This document shows, piece by piece, positions 9,247 through 18,094 of a stretch of DNA of 64,000 nt. The notes beneath the pieces were generated by a model. That model saw only the letters and a program-made list of their open reading frames with translations. It had not been told where the DNA came from and did not search any database. Location: NCBI GenBank assembly GCA_031292355.1, contig JARLHI010000060.1, positions 310,001 through 374,000 of the forward strand, written 5' to 3'. The position numbers were made by a program, and so were the translations under genes. Source of the DNA: Candidatus Obscuribacterales bacterium (GTDB lineage Bacteria; Cyanobacteriota; Vampirovibrionia; Obscuribacterales; Obscuribacteraceae). Every line of letters begins with the position of its first letter. The stretch's first letter is position 1.

Positions 9247-9702
9247 CTACGGTGCTGGTGGCGCAGGTGGTGCCGGATTGGTGCCATCATCGATAGGGCG
9301 GCCGATTGACAGTGCAATCATCAAGCATTGATCGACGCGCTCCATTGTTTCTTGTGGGAACTGCCCAATTTTGCTGACTAGAAGCGTTTTAGGGATTGTG
9401 GCGATAACGGTGCAGTCAATGACGCTGTCCAACCGCAAGCCGCCTGCTTTGCCTTCTTCTGATTTTTCCAGAACAACTACTTGCGTCGGCTCTCGACCGG
9501 CGCGTGTGACATTGCTTGTCAGCGGCACGAGCAAAACGTCATCCAGCCGAGCGTTATTGGTGTCATTGGAAATAATGACTGCGGGGCGCCGTTTAGTTTG
9601 AGTCAGCCCTTCATCTGTTGTGTAGGGGAAAGAAACCAGGACGACATAGCCTTTTTTGACTGGCTGTTTGTATGAAGGTTGTAGGGGCGGCTTGGCGGTC
9701 AT
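9247..9702 (-). CDS. MazF/PemK-family endoribonuclease-like protein
   Basis: The 151-residue product has the MazF/PemK fold signature: KKGYVVLVSFPYTTDEG at the N-terminus, then KRRPAVIISND, DDVLLVPLTSN and later TVIATIPKTLLVSKIGQFP. Family members cleave mRNA and usually pair with an upstream antitoxin. Here no AbrB- or RHH-type antitoxin gene is visible next to it. The C-terminus is Pro/Ala-rich. The gene is convergent with the CPBP protease, with one base between stops. It may be a solitary toxin-like protein, a housekeeping derivative, or paired with something elsewhere. Confidence 0.82.
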   Translation of the reverse strand: MTAKPPLQPSYKQPVKKGYVVLVSFPYTTDEGLTQTKRRPAVIISNDTNNARLDDVLLVPLTSNVTRAGREPTQVVVLEKSEEGKAGGLRLDSVIDCTVIATIPKTLLVSKIGQFPQETMERVDQCLMIALSIGRPIDDGTNPAPPAPPAP

Positions 9703-9783
9703 TTAAGCCTTGCGAGTACCGAGAACTTACTAATGACGTTCATTGTACCAGCGTTGCCGCAGTCTATTTTGGGCATTTACAGC

Positions 9784-9811
9784 ACAAAAAAAAGGCTAAG
9801 CGCCCTTTTCT
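9784..9811 (-). terminator. Putative rho-independent terminator (minus strand)
   Basis: Read on the minus strand, an AAAAGGGC arm and a GCC-T-run arm flank the loop GCTTA, giving a short stem followed by eight Ts. It would end a minus-strand transcript coming from 9856-10340, upstream of the mazF-like gene. Confidence 0.5.
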
Positions 9812-9855
9812 ATAAAATTTGATTTTTTTGATACTTACTCTGGACGGCGTCTCAA

Positions 9856-10065
9856 TCAGCAGACATCCGCATAAACATCCATTTCGTCATACAGGTCTGT
9901 CCCGCGGGTACGCAATGATACCTGGGAGTAATGGCGAACGGTGGACTCTCTATCTTCCACGAGATGCGAGCGTACGCTTCGATACATCACGGAACCTAAA
10001 GCTTCATACCAATTTATCGCTGGTTTCGATAAATCAACTTCTTTCTTTTTGGGGAAATCTTCCAT
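9856..10065 (-). CDS. Possible small protein, 69 aa
   Basis: This is a short open frame in an otherwise empty 640-base gap. The product is mostly hydrophilic and has plausible composition (MEDFPKKKEVDLSKPAINWY at the start), with no membrane helix or recognisable domain. A convincing minus-strand terminator lies 45 bases beyond its stop, supporting minus-strand transcription here. There is no good ribosome-binding site ahead of the ATG, and an overlapping plus-strand frame is open too, so it could be chance. Confidence 0.35.
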   Translation of the reverse strand: MEDFPKKKEVDLSKPAINWYEALGSVMYRSVRSHLVEDRESTVRHYSQVSLRTRGTDLYDEMDVYADVC

Positions 10066-10340
10066 TCGATGACCTAAGAGGAGAGTGCTTCTAGTGTACG
10101 AAAGGAATAACCTCTTTGCAAGTCGTTGTGTCGTCTTTTTTGATAAAAAGGGACAATTTAATCTGCTTAGGGATTTACCTTCACTTTAAGTCTATGCCCC
10201 TTCGGTCCAAGTCTCTACCTTTCTATGGCGGAAGGTTTGACATTTAATGTGAACCTAACATGGGAGTAACCTGCCGTCAAAAAAGGGGCGAGAGGTTAAT
10301 GGGCGCTTAACAGACTGTACTCAGTAAGGGACCGATAAAC
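10066..10340. other. Gene-free stretch, content unknown
   Basis: No supported coding frame lies between the small frame and the mutase subunit gene. Visible structure is limited to an AT-rich inverted repeat (CTTTTT/AAAAAG near 10135-10153) and a GTTAA-N7-TTAAC inverted repeat at 10295-10311. I recognise no tRNA, 6S, SRP, RNase P or tmRNA pattern. It could be a long 5' leader for the small minus-strand frame. Confidence 0.4.
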
Positions 10341-10763
10341 TCAGGCGCTTGTTCCAGCTACTGGCGATTCGCCGCCAAAACGGGCTTTGAGGAATTCAAT
10401 CGTGCGCTTCGTGCCGTTGCCTGGTACGAAAATTTCGCTGATACCTTTGCTGAGAAGCTCGAGTCGGTCCTCGTCTGGGATAACGCCACCGCCAAAGACC
10501 ACGATATCGTCGATTCCTTGTTCGCGCAGGATTTCAACGACACGAGGAAAGAGGGTCATGTGAGCGCCGGACAGAACGCTCAAGCCAATGGCGTCTACGT
10601 CTTCCTGGATAGCAGTCTCAACGATTTCCTCTGGCGACCTATGCAAGCCAGTGTAGACGACTTCCATACCGGCATCGCGCAGAGCGCGTGCCACAACTTT
10701 GGCACCTCTGTCATGCCCGTCGAGACCTGGTTTGCCAATCAACACACGAATCTTTTTTGCCAT
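10341..10763 (-). CDS. Methylmalonyl-CoA mutase B12-binding subunit
   Basis: This 140-residue protein corresponds to the C-terminal cobalamin-binding domain of methylmalonyl-CoA mutase, encoded as a separate small subunit. The base-off/His-on B12 motif DxHxxG is present as D15-G-H17-D-R-G20, followed by VVYTGLHRSPEEIV, IGLSVLSGAHMTL and VVFGGGVIPDED, all typical. The enzyme interconverts methylmalonyl-CoA and succinyl-CoA. The catalytic large subunit is not in the window. The carboxylase subunit at 18095 could feed the same propionyl-CoA route, but it is 7 kb away and not linked. Confidence 0.92.
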   Translation of the reverse strand: MAKKIRVLIGKPGLDGHDRGAKVVARALRDAGMEVVYTGLHRSPEEIVETAIQEDVDAIGLSVLSGAHMTLFPRVVEILREQGIDDIVVFGGGVIPDEDRLELLSKGISEIFVPGNGTKRTIEFLKARFGGESPVAGTSA

Positions 10764-10823
10764 GCCTGGAAGTTCTCTTTCTTGCTAAAGCGCTGGAGAG
10801 GTACAACAACTCCGATTAGAGTA

Positions 10824-10852
10824 TAAAGCCTGCTTCGACGTATAAGGCTTTA
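10824..10852 (-). terminator. Hairpin at the end of the PH-like gene
   Basis: Inverted arms TAAAGCC (10824-10830) and GGCTTTA (10846-10852) enclose a 15-base loop. The right arm overlaps the stop codon of the minus-strand membrane protein gene. There is no long T run, so it is only a weak terminator candidate. Confidence 0.35.
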
Positions 10853-11296
10853 GCCCAACTTTTCTTTCACTTTGGCGAAGAACAGCTCTACTTCAGGTAG
10901 GTCTTTTCTATTGATTAGATAGAAGCAACGCTTCGTTTTAAGGATGGAAAGGGTGAAATTTTGGGGGTGGGTCAGGTCAGTGATTTGATTCCAGGTCAAT
11001 TTGCTTGTCCACAACATCGTCGAGATGATGATTTTGTCCTCCCACATACGCAGCCTTCGCACCTGGAAAATCATAGGAAGCAAAGTTGTCAGGTCAAGGA
11101 AAGTCAAAAATGATCCGGTCATCAGCTCATTGTGCCAGTTGAGGATGTGGCGTCCGTATATCAGATGAATGTCGCTGCCAATGAGAGAGATGTTGAGGCC
11201 AATGATAATGACAAAACCAACCGCCTGCGACACGTTTTTGCCTTTGTTTCGCTCAAAGTCGTTTAACGGTTCAATTGTCGTGGGTGGCGACGTCAT
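10850..11296 (-). CDS. Small membrane protein with PH/YcxB-like C-terminus
   Basis: The 148-residue protein has two predicted membrane helices (about residues 24-46 and 62-78). A polar, beta-rich C-terminal part follows (RLRMWEDKIIIS...SKLTWNQITDL), resembling the PH-like YcxB/bPH domain, in which a W-x-x-I core and a short terminal helix are common. No catalytic motif is seen. It is divergent from the following TPR gene and separated from the mutase subunit by 86 bases. Function unknown. Confidence 0.65.
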   Translation of the reverse strand: MTSPPTTIEPLNDFERNKGKNVSQAVGFVIIIGLNISLIGSDIHLIYGRHILNWHNELMTGSFLTFLDLTTLLPMIFQVRRLRMWEDKIIISTMLWTSKLTWNQITDLTHPQNFTLSILKTKRCFYLINRKDLPEVELFFAKVKEKLG

Positions 11297-11568
11297 ACGG
11301 CCTTACCTGAAGTCAAAAGTCTGATAGTCGTTTTTAGTTTAGCCTAGCGCGGCTAGAATTTTCGATATGAGAACCGGCGCCATTGGATTTTTGTGGCTCA
11401 CTTGACATGCGCCGAGAGTGACAGTATTCTGGCACTGACCGCAAATTGTCCATTTTTTACTAGAACAAATTTTTGAAAACCGCTTCTGCTCATACAACCT
11501 GGGCAAGCCGCTGTGCATTGCATCGGAGAATACTTCGATTGCCTCTTATTGCTTCGAAAAGTGAGCCC

Positions 11569-12915
11569 ATGACTCAAGATGTTTGTAAACCACACTGGCT
11601 GAAAGCCGCCCGAGAAAACCTTTCTCGTATCCAAACTCTGGTTCGTGAGAAAGTCACGGAGAATCCGAAGTTCAAGTGGTACAGACGCATAATGTACGCA
11701 ATAACCACTGCTTATGCGTGCTGGTTGATGGTGCAAAGTGTTCCATACTACACCGCCATTGGTGCCGGAGAGTCAGCGTACAAAGCAGGTAATTATCAAA
11801 CGGCAGAGGCACAATTTAAAATTGCCCTGAGCGAAAGTGCGAATTTTTCTGAAAGAGATCCCAGGCGCTCTAAGGCAATGAATAATTTGGCGGAGCTATA
11901 TCGAACAGAAGGTCGCTATAAGGAAGCGGAAGGTCTCTATCTATCGGCTGTAGGTCTCGCTCAGAAACTCGGCAACACAAGAGAAGAGTATCCGTTGGCA
12001 TTGAACAATCTCGCCAACTTTTATAGAGAGGCGGGAAGATACGATGACTCTGCCCATCAATATACAAGCGCCATCACTATATGGAATACAAAAGTCAAAA
12101 AGCCTGCTGACGTAAAGTACGCTGTGATTCTTACAGGCTTTGGCAAGCTTTTACGCGACCAGGGAAATCTTGCCGAAGCGGAAAAGCAATACAACCAGGC
12201 GATGAAAATCAAAGAGAGTGCGCTTGGCAAAAACGATGTTGAGATTGCAGCTGTTCTCGATAATCTTGCAGGCGTCTATCGAGATGAGGCGCGCTATGCT
12301 GAATCTGAGCGGTTCTATAAACGAGCGCTTTTGATCGACGAGACGGTCCTTGGCGCCAAACACCCTTATGTTGCAACCGATCAAAATAATCTTGCTGGAC
12401 TTTATCGGGAAACAGGAAGATATACCGAAGCAGAAAAATTGTATCAAACAGCTCTTGCAACCAGAATCAGCGAGCTTGGACCAAACCATCCACTGGTTGC
12501 GAAAAGCCTGTCAGGACTGGGAGAATTGCGGCGTGTTGACGGTAAGTTGAATGAAAGCGAAAAACTATTCAATCAGGCACGCGACATTCAAATTAAGGCT
12601 TTAGGAGTCAAACACCCTGACCTTGCCACCACTTACGATTTGCTTGGAGTGCTTCACATTGCCATGCATAATCTCAAGGCCGCAAAAACGGATTTGGCAA
12701 AATCGGTTGAAATCAGAACTACCGCGTTAGCCTCGACGCACCCAGATCTTGGCATTAGCTATCTGCACATGGCCGAATTAAAAGAAGCTCTCAATGACAA
12801 AAAGTCGGCACTCGTGGATGCTGAGAAATCTCGAGTTATCCTCTTACGCGCTCTTGGTCCAAACCACCCTAATACTAAGAAGGTGACTGCAATGTGCGTG
12901 CAATTAGGTGCCTAA
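11569..12915 (+). CDS. Membrane-anchored kinesin-light-chain-type TPR protein
   Basis: About 448 residues from the ATG at 11569; an upstream TTG at 11473 is in frame but gives an atypical leader. One hydrophobic helix near residue 40 is followed by about eight ~42-residue TPR units of the kinesin-light-chain type. Examples are NNLAELYRTEGRYKEAE and QNNLAGLYRETGRYTEAE, with LGxxHP linkers between units. Such repeats serve as protein-protein interaction scaffolds. The repeats probably face the periplasm or cytoplasm depending on anchor orientation. The end overlaps the convergent oxidoreductase gene by 4 bases. Confidence 0.85.
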   Translation: MTQDVCKPHWLKAARENLSRIQTLVREKVTENPKFKWYRRIMYAITTAYACWLMVQSVPYYTAIGAGESAYKAGNYQTAEAQFKIALSESANFSERDPRRSKAMNNLAELYRTEGRYKEAEGLYLSAVGLAQKLGNTREEYPLALNNLANFYREAGRYDDSAHQYTSAITIWNTKVKKPADVKYAVILTGFGKLLRDQGNLAEAEKQYNQAMKIKESALGKNDVEIAAVLDNLAGVYRDEARYAESERFYKRALLIDETVLGAKHPYVATDQNNLAGLYRETGRYTEAEKLYQTALATRISELGPNHPLVAKSLSGLGELRRVDGKLNESEKLFNQARDIQIKALGVKHPDLATTYDLLGVLHIAMHNLKAAKTDLAKSVEIRTTALASTHPDLGISYLHMAELKEALNDKKSALVDAEKSRVILLRALGPNHPNTKKVTAMCVQLGA

Positions 12916-13940
12916 ACGCTGACTAATAGTTTGCCAACACTCTTTCCTTCGAACAGTCTGTTCAATGCCGAAGGCAGTTTTTCAAATCCGTCTACGATGG
13001 TTTCTTCAAAGACAATTTCTTTATTGCGCACCCAAGGTCCGACAATATTTAGCATTTCGTCCATGCGGTGCTTAAAATCGCGGGCCAGAATGCCCTGAAT
13101 GGTGGCGCGCTTAAAGAGCATATGTTGAAGAAATCTTGGTCCCATGTCGGGTTTGTCCAGACCACCGTCGTACTGGCTCATTGCCCCGCAAATGATGATG
13201 CGTGCGCGTAGTTTAATATTGGGAATGACAGCGTCTGTGATGTATCCGCCCACGTTGTCGAAATAAATATCAACTCCGCCTGTTCTTTCAACAATTTCGG
13301 CTGACATAGAGTCGCTGTCGGGAAACTTTCTGTAATCGATGGCGCCGTCAGCCCCTAGTTTGTCTGTGAGAAACTTTCCTTTGTCGGCACCGCCAGCAAT
13401 ACCATAAACTCTACAACCTGCTTTTTTTGCAAACTGCACAACGAGAGATCCCACAGCACCTGCGGCTCCCGAGACCAACACCGTTTCGCCTGGTTTTGGC
13501 AGTCCGGCGTCCATTAAGCCGAACCAGGCTGTACGACCCGGCATGCCGAGCACTCCAAGGGCCGTAGAAACTGGAGCAAGATTGGCATCGAGCTTCGTCA
13601 AATCGCCCGCGTGGCACTTGGCGAAGAGTTGCCATCCGCTGTATGTGAGCACCCAATCATCAACTTTGAAAGCTGGACTGTTGGACGCGATCACCTGGCA
13701 GACTGCTCCTGCACCCTGAACGGTTCCTAATGGGTGTGGTTGATCGAATGTATTGCGCTCACTTTGATTGATGCGCATGTAAGGGTCGACGCTAATGTAG
13801 CGAGCGCGCACAATAACTTCGTTTGCAGCCAGCTCCGGTGTCAGATCACTTTCTACGAGGTTGTAATGCTCGTCGGACACTCGTCCGGTGGGGCGTTTCG
13901 CATAGATCCATTGACGATTGGCATAGGTTGTAGCTAGCAT
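12912..13940 (-). CDS. NADP-dependent MDR oxidoreductase (CurA/prostaglandin-reductase-like)
   Basis: This 342-residue medium-chain dehydrogenase/reductase lacks the catalytic zinc ligands, as in the leukotriene B4 dehydrogenase/CurA/YfmJ group. Marks are the N-terminal NRQWIYAKRPTGRVSDEH, ISVDPYMRI near residue 50, and the Rossmann motif VSGAAGAVGSLVVQFAKKAGC near residue 155. Members reduce enone double bonds of toxic or secondary metabolites with NADPH. A strong AAGGAG precedes the ATG. The TetR gene lies 45 bases upstream on the same strand, so the two probably form an inducible unit controlled from the 14603-14616 operator. Confidence 0.9.
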   Translation of the reverse strand: MLATTYANRQWIYAKRPTGRVSDEHYNLVESDLTPELAANEVIVRARYISVDPYMRINQSERNTFDQPHPLGTVQGAGAVCQVIASNSPAFKVDDWVLTYSGWQLFAKCHAGDLTKLDANLAPVSTALGVLGMPGRTAWFGLMDAGLPKPGETVLVSGAAGAVGSLVVQFAKKAGCRVYGIAGGADKGKFLTDKLGADGAIDYRKFPDSDSMSAEIVERTGGVDIYFDNVGGYITDAVIPNIKLRARIIICGAMSQYDGGLDKPDMGPRFLQHMLFKRATIQGILARDFKHRMDEMLNIVGPWVRNKEIVFEETIVDGFEKLPSALNRLFEGKSVGKLLVSV

Positions 13941-13985
13941 GACATGCTCCTTTTAGGCAGCAAAATTATAGCTAGAACGAAACGG

Positions 13986-14591
13986 TCACGCAGAATTCGA
14001 ATCAGCTTTTGGCATTTCGCCCAGAGCTTCTCTTGAAAATTGAAAGCAGTCCTCTAAAATCTCGTCCGCGAGCGTCTCATCCGAAACTGCCCGTGCCAGA
14101 GACATTGCCCCAAGACAAATGGCAATGAGAGCTGTTGCGTCTCTTTGACTCTTTTCCTTTTTGCAGGCGAGTTTGCTCTTAATCTTGGCACGCCAGGTTC
14201 GAAAATAATTTTCAAGAGCCTGCTTGGCTGGTTCATTAGCCCGGCTCACTTCTGAAACCAGAGGTGGTATGGCACAACCGCGCAGAATTTCCTTGCGATG
14301 AGCCCGGCTCATATAGCGCCGAATAAAATTATTCACCCAGGCTGTGTCGTCGGTTTCGTCGAGCCCTTCTGCAAGCAGTGCTTCGGCGTCAAAGAAAGCC
14401 TTACTCAACGTTTCGGCAAATAGTTGATCTTTTGATGGAAAGTGCGCATAAAAGCCACCAGCAGTCAGACCAGCTGTATCCATCACTTTGTCGATGCTGC
14501 CCGATTGAAAGCCGATTTGTTTAAAAACTTTGGTCGCCGCCTCTATAATTGCTGCTCGTGTTTCTTTTTTACGGTCGGCTGAATATCTCAT
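13986..14591 (-). CDS. TetR/AcrR-family transcriptional repressor
   Basis: The 201-residue protein has an N-terminal TetR helix-turn-helix (RAAIIEAATKVFKQIGFQSG, then AGLTAGGFYAHFPSKDQLF near residue 45). A helical ligand-binding C-terminal domain follows, resembling the AcrR/YxaF type. It is transcribed ahead of the enone reductase gene and divergent from the 2-oxo-acid decarboxylase gene. An inverted repeat 11 bases upstream of its start is the likely operator. Probable role: repressing itself and the reductase until an inducing electrophile or metabolite binds; control of the divergent gene is possible. Confidence 0.92.
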   Translation of the reverse strand: MRYSADRKKETRAAIIEAATKVFKQIGFQSGSIDKVMDTAGLTAGGFYAHFPSKDQLFAETLSKAFFDAEALLAEGLDETDDTAWVNNFIRRYMSRAHRKEILRGCAIPPLVSEVSRANEPAKQALENYFRTWRAKIKSKLACKKEKSQRDATALIAICLGAMSLARAVSDETLADEILEDCFQFSREALGEMPKADSNSA

Positions 14592-14602
14592 GGAATCATC
14601 AT

Positions 14603-14616
14603 ATTACGTTCGTAAT
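14603..14616. promoter_or_regulatory. Probable TetR operator
   Basis: ATTACG-TT-CGTAAT is a 14-base inverted repeat with perfect 6-base arms, located just ahead of the TetR start and inside the divergent gap. Its size and AT-rich arms are typical for TetR/AcrR binding sites. I see no second copy in front of the reductase gene. Confidence 0.6.
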
Positions 14617-14711
14617 CCTCTCGCAACCCTAAGCTTTTTCGAAGAAATAAGTTGATAAGAAGCGGGTTGCGCTAGAATTCGCTGCATTCAAAACGGAGCA
14701 CAAGGAACGGC

Positions 14712-16361
14712 ATGGACAAGATAAAACTGGCTGATTACCTTTTTAAGCGCATTCAAGATCTCGGTGTCGACACGACATTTGGTATCCCTGGCGATTTCGC
14801 GCTGCCTCTTTATGCCGCCCAGGACCGTCTTGGCTTAAAGACTGTCGTTATGACTCATGAGCCGTCAGTTGGTTTTGCCGCTGACGCATATGCGCGTTTG
14901 CGTGGATTTGGCGTCGCCATGGTCACCTATGGCGCGGGCGGATTGAACATGGTCAATCCTATTGGTCTTGCTTATGCCGAGCAATCGCCTGTGCTGGTTA
15001 TAAGCGGCAGTCCAGAAACTCGTTTTCGCGATCAAAAGCCGCAATTACATCATTGTGTCAAACACTTTGACACTCAATTGAATGTATTTGCCGAAGTGAC
15101 TGAGTCGCAGTCTTTATTGCTAGATCCAAAAAAAGCTCAGGTCGAAATTGACCGAGTGCTAGATACTACTGTCAAAACTTCGCGTCCAGGATATTTAGAA
15201 ATTCCGCGCGATATGGTGAACATCGACATCGATGTGAATGAACGTGCCCCAAAATCAGTGGAAGGACATTCTGCTGCTCTTAAGCAAGCAATCGATGATA
15301 TTCAAACGCATTTGCAAGCCGCTAAACAACCAGTCATGTTTGTGGGCGCTGAAACCAGACGTTTCCATTTGAAAGAAAAAGTGGTGGCACTGGCTGAAGC
15401 TTTAAATATTCCCGTCGTTACTTCAATTCTTGGCAAAGCGTCATTTCCCGAATCGCATAAAAATTTCATCGGCAATTATTTTGGTCAATTCGGCAATCCA
15501 AAAGTGCGCGAATATGTTGAATCGGCTGATTGCATTTTGTCGCTTGGTGCCGTCTTAACCGAGATGGAGACCGGCGGTTACACAGCAAAGTTGCCTGCTG
15601 AAATTTTGATTCAGTTGACTTCAAATGAAATTACTTGCGGACATCGCGCATACAACGGTATCGATTTGAAATCCGCCGTCGATGGCATGCTCGAACGTTT
15701 TTCGTCATCCAGCAAAAACAACACCAATTTGCCTAAATTCACTGTGCCTCAGATTGCTGACGAAGTAATTATGTCATCGCCGAATGTAAAACACTTAACG
15801 GTCGCTGGCATGATTGAAGCTTTGAACGCGCACGTCAATGGTGGCTACTCGATAATCTCGGATGTGGGCGATTGCTTGTATGCAGGCATGAGCATTAAAA
15901 CCGATATTTTTATTGCTCCTGGCTATTATTCAAGTATGGGATTCGGCGTGCCAGCGGGCATCGGCGCCCAGGTGGCAACACCAGAACGACGCTCGATTAT
16001 TCTTGTGGGAGACGGTGGTTTTCAAATGACCGGTCTCGAGATGAGTACGGCAGTCAAACTTGGTTTGAATCCAATTATCATCGTCTTCAATAATGGCAGT
16101 TACGCGATGTTAAAGCATATAGACAAGCAGAGAGACTATTACAATCTGCAGCGTTGGGATTACACAGCTCTTGCGAAAGCTGTTGGTGGCGACGGTATGC
16201 AAGCTCAAACCAAAGGTGAATTTGAGAAAGCGTTAAAAGCCGCTCACGCCAGCAACAAAATGTTCTTGATTGACGCAGTCATCGAAGATGGTGATATTTC
16301 ACCAACTTTAAGAAGATTGACAGAACACTTTGGCGCCAAAGTCAGAGCGTCAATTAGCTAG
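14712..16361 (+). CDS. Thiamine-diphosphate-dependent 2-oxo-acid decarboxylase
   Basis: This 549-residue protein fits the pyruvate/indolepyruvate/phenylpyruvate decarboxylase family. Present are the catalytic Glu in MTHEPSVGFAADAYAR (near residue 52), the active-site His pair QLHHCVKHFD (near residue 114), and the ThDP/Mg motif beginning GDGG near residue 432 and ending NN about 27 residues later. It decarboxylates a 2-oxo acid to an aldehyde; whether pyruvate, phenylpyruvate or indolepyruvate is preferred cannot be read. AAGGA precedes the ATG. The 3' end overlaps the convergent flavoprotein gene by 12 bases. Confidence 0.9.
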   Translation: MDKIKLADYLFKRIQDLGVDTTFGIPGDFALPLYAAQDRLGLKTVVMTHEPSVGFAADAYARLRGFGVAMVTYGAGGLNMVNPIGLAYAEQSPVLVISGSPETRFRDQKPQLHHCVKHFDTQLNVFAEVTESQSLLLDPKKAQVEIDRVLDTTVKTSRPGYLEIPRDMVNIDIDVNERAPKSVEGHSAALKQAIDDIQTHLQAAKQPVMFVGAETRRFHLKEKVVALAEALNIPVVTSILGKASFPESHKNFIGNYFGQFGNPKVREYVESADCILSLGAVLTEMETGGYTAKLPAEILIQLTSNEITCGHRAYNGIDLKSAVDGMLERFSSSSKNNTNLPKFTVPQIADEVIMSSPNVKHLTVAGMIEALNAHVNGGYSIISDVGDCLYAGMSIKTDIFIAPGYYSSMGFGVPAGIGAQVATPERRSIILVGDGGFQMTGLEMSTAVKLGLNPIIIVFNNGSYAMLKHIDKQRDYYNLQRWDYTALAKAVGGDGMQAQTKGEFEKALKAAHASNKMFLIDAVIEDGDISPTLRRLTEHFGAKVRASIS

Positions 16362-17918
16362 TTTTCTTACCAAAGCTTTGTCGACAGCTGCGCGTGCTGC
16401 GGCTACGGCCGATTCCGCTTTGGGCATTCCTTGCACGCTATTGTGAGCGAGTGAATAGCTACTGTTGTCTGTTAAAGCGGCTGACAATTGCGTCATTTTA
16501 TTGAAGAAATTAGCATTTGTTGCGACCATCGCATGACCCCAGCGTGACAAAATTACTTTTTCGAGATTGGTGGCGAGATTCTGGCAAACTGGCTCCAGCT
16601 GGTCACAAAGGTTTTTTGTCAATTTTGCCTGGTCGCCCTCAAGTAAAAGAGTTCTTCCTTCAGAGCCAGGGGCAAACGGTTGGTACAAGGTCATTACTGA
16701 CCCCATTTTTCGTGAATATTCACCTAATTGCTGATAAGGAGTTTCTGCAAGAAAAGCTTCTTTGATGCCATACGGAGTACCGAGCCAGTTTGTGGCGCAG
16801 CCTGCCATAACTGGGGTCTTCAGCAAATAGTTAGCTACTAAATAAGAACCATATTTAAAGCTCAGCATTTTTGCTTTAGTCGTATCATCTATGTTGCGCA
16901 GAATTCTGGCTGCCACCAGAGGTGGTGATGTAACAATAACGTGTCTGCATTTCACTTTATGCATGCGCTTTTGGTTATCGCTGTATATCACCATTGCATG
17001 ATCGGCAGCAATTTCTATCGCCCAGACAAAACTTTCGGTCAGGCAACGATGCTTACTATCTTGAAGGGAAGCGACAAGAGCCTTGGTTATTGCAGTATTG
17101 CCACCCTTAAAAACAGCAGTCGGTTGCGCCAGGCTGACAGTGGTGGCATAGCCTGCAAGCGCTGAAATTTTGTCGACGCCCAGGCAGCTATTGACCCGAC
17201 ACATGCTATCTAAAAGCGCGACAAATGTTGGACTGTACGCAGTCAAGGAATCTTTGAAAACGGATGAATCTAGTTTGCTCAAATCCGCATCAATTAACGG
17301 AATTTGCAATAGACCATCTTTTATCAGTTGCCAGATTGGTTTGGCTGAGGTGATAAATTTGGCCAGATCGCGCGTGACTTCGTTGTTTCGTTTGCTTTCT
17401 GCAGAAAGAAACTGCCAGTATTTCTCGGTTGCAGTGTCAAGCTTGAAACGATTCTGGCTGCTTTGTAAAATCACGGGTTGCAAATTCAGTTCGTCCAGCA
17501 ATTGCTCCATTGAGCCTTGCGGTACATCGATTCTAGTACCGCCAAAGGAATACTCCAGCCCCTGATATGTCTGTCCTCGGCACTGCCCCCCAAGGTCTGC
17601 GTATTGTTCGAAGAGCATATAGTTGTAGTTATTTAAATAATGGGCAGCAGTCAGTCCAGCGATGCCACCACCAATAATGGCAAAATCAATTGTCTTTTCG
17701 CTTTCGACAGGAAATTTTGGGAATTCGGCATCTCGCATCTCATGCCCGACCGTGAAGTCATCACCGGTCCAGACGCCTGTTTCGTAATGCCAGCTAGTGG
17801 TTGTTGATTGGCTTGACGCGACGGGGGCGTCAAAAAACTCGCCAAGCACGACCGCACCAGCCAGTAGCCCCGCTGTCTGCAGAAATGAGCGCCTTGTTAA
17901 CGAATCGTCGCCGTCCAA
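16350..17918 (-). CDS. Tat-exported flavin-containing amine-oxidase-like protein
   Basis: The 522-residue product begins with a twin-arginine signal (LTRRSFLQTAG, then a hydrophobic stretch), predicting export of a folded, FAD-loaded enzyme. A mature-region FAD-binding motif, IIGGGIAGLTAAHYL, is followed by LFEQYADLGGQCRG and by a C-terminal substrate domain of the amine oxidase/protoporphyrinogen-oxidase type. The substrate is unknown. The start is TTG at 17918; no better start precedes the Tat signal. It is convergent with the decarboxylase gene, with a 12-base overlap. Confidence 0.82.
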   Translation of the reverse strand: MDGDDSLTRRSFLQTAGLLAGAVVLGEFFDAPVASSQSTTTSWHYETGVWTGDDFTVGHEMRDAEFPKFPVESEKTIDFAIIGGGIAGLTAAHYLNNYNYMLFEQYADLGGQCRGQTYQGLEYSFGGTRIDVPQGSMEQLLDELNLQPVILQSSQNRFKLDTATEKYWQFLSAESKRNNEVTRDLAKFITSAKPIWQLIKDGLLQIPLIDADLSKLDSSVFKDSLTAYSPTFVALLDSMCRVNSCLGVDKISALAGYATTVSLAQPTAVFKGGNTAITKALVASLQDSKHRCLTESFVWAIEIAADHAMVIYSDNQKRMHKVKCRHVIVTSPPLVAARILRNIDDTTKAKMLSFKYGSYLVANYLLKTPVMAGCATNWLGTPYGIKEAFLAETPYQQLGEYSRKMGSVMTLYQPFAPGSEGRTLLLEGDQAKLTKNLCDQLEPVCQNLATNLEKVILSRWGHAMVATNANFFNKMTQLSAALTDNSSYSLAHNSVQGMPKAESAVAAARAAVDKALVRKLAN

Positions 17919-18094
17919 GAAAATACCAGCGTTTTCGGAGCTTTAGAATTTGAGTTCGATTTTATCACTTACGGCGCGCCGAACGGGTAGTAAAGCACCT
18001 GGCGCAATGATTATGATAAGTGGCAGAAATTCTTTTCATGCGAGCGTGCATGGGAAAATGGCTGCTTACGTCATTCCAAATTCGGTGGATCAGG

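Noticed and set aside
9819..10094. 91-residue plus-strand frame in the 9703-10340 gap
   Set aside because: It has atypical composition, no ribosome-binding site and overlaps the more protein-like minus-strand frame, which has a terminator behind it.
18020..18094. Earlier start for the carboxylase subunit
   Set aside because: The 25 added residues are hydrophobic and unlike the family; the ATG at 18095 has a better ribosome-binding site and gives a normal length.
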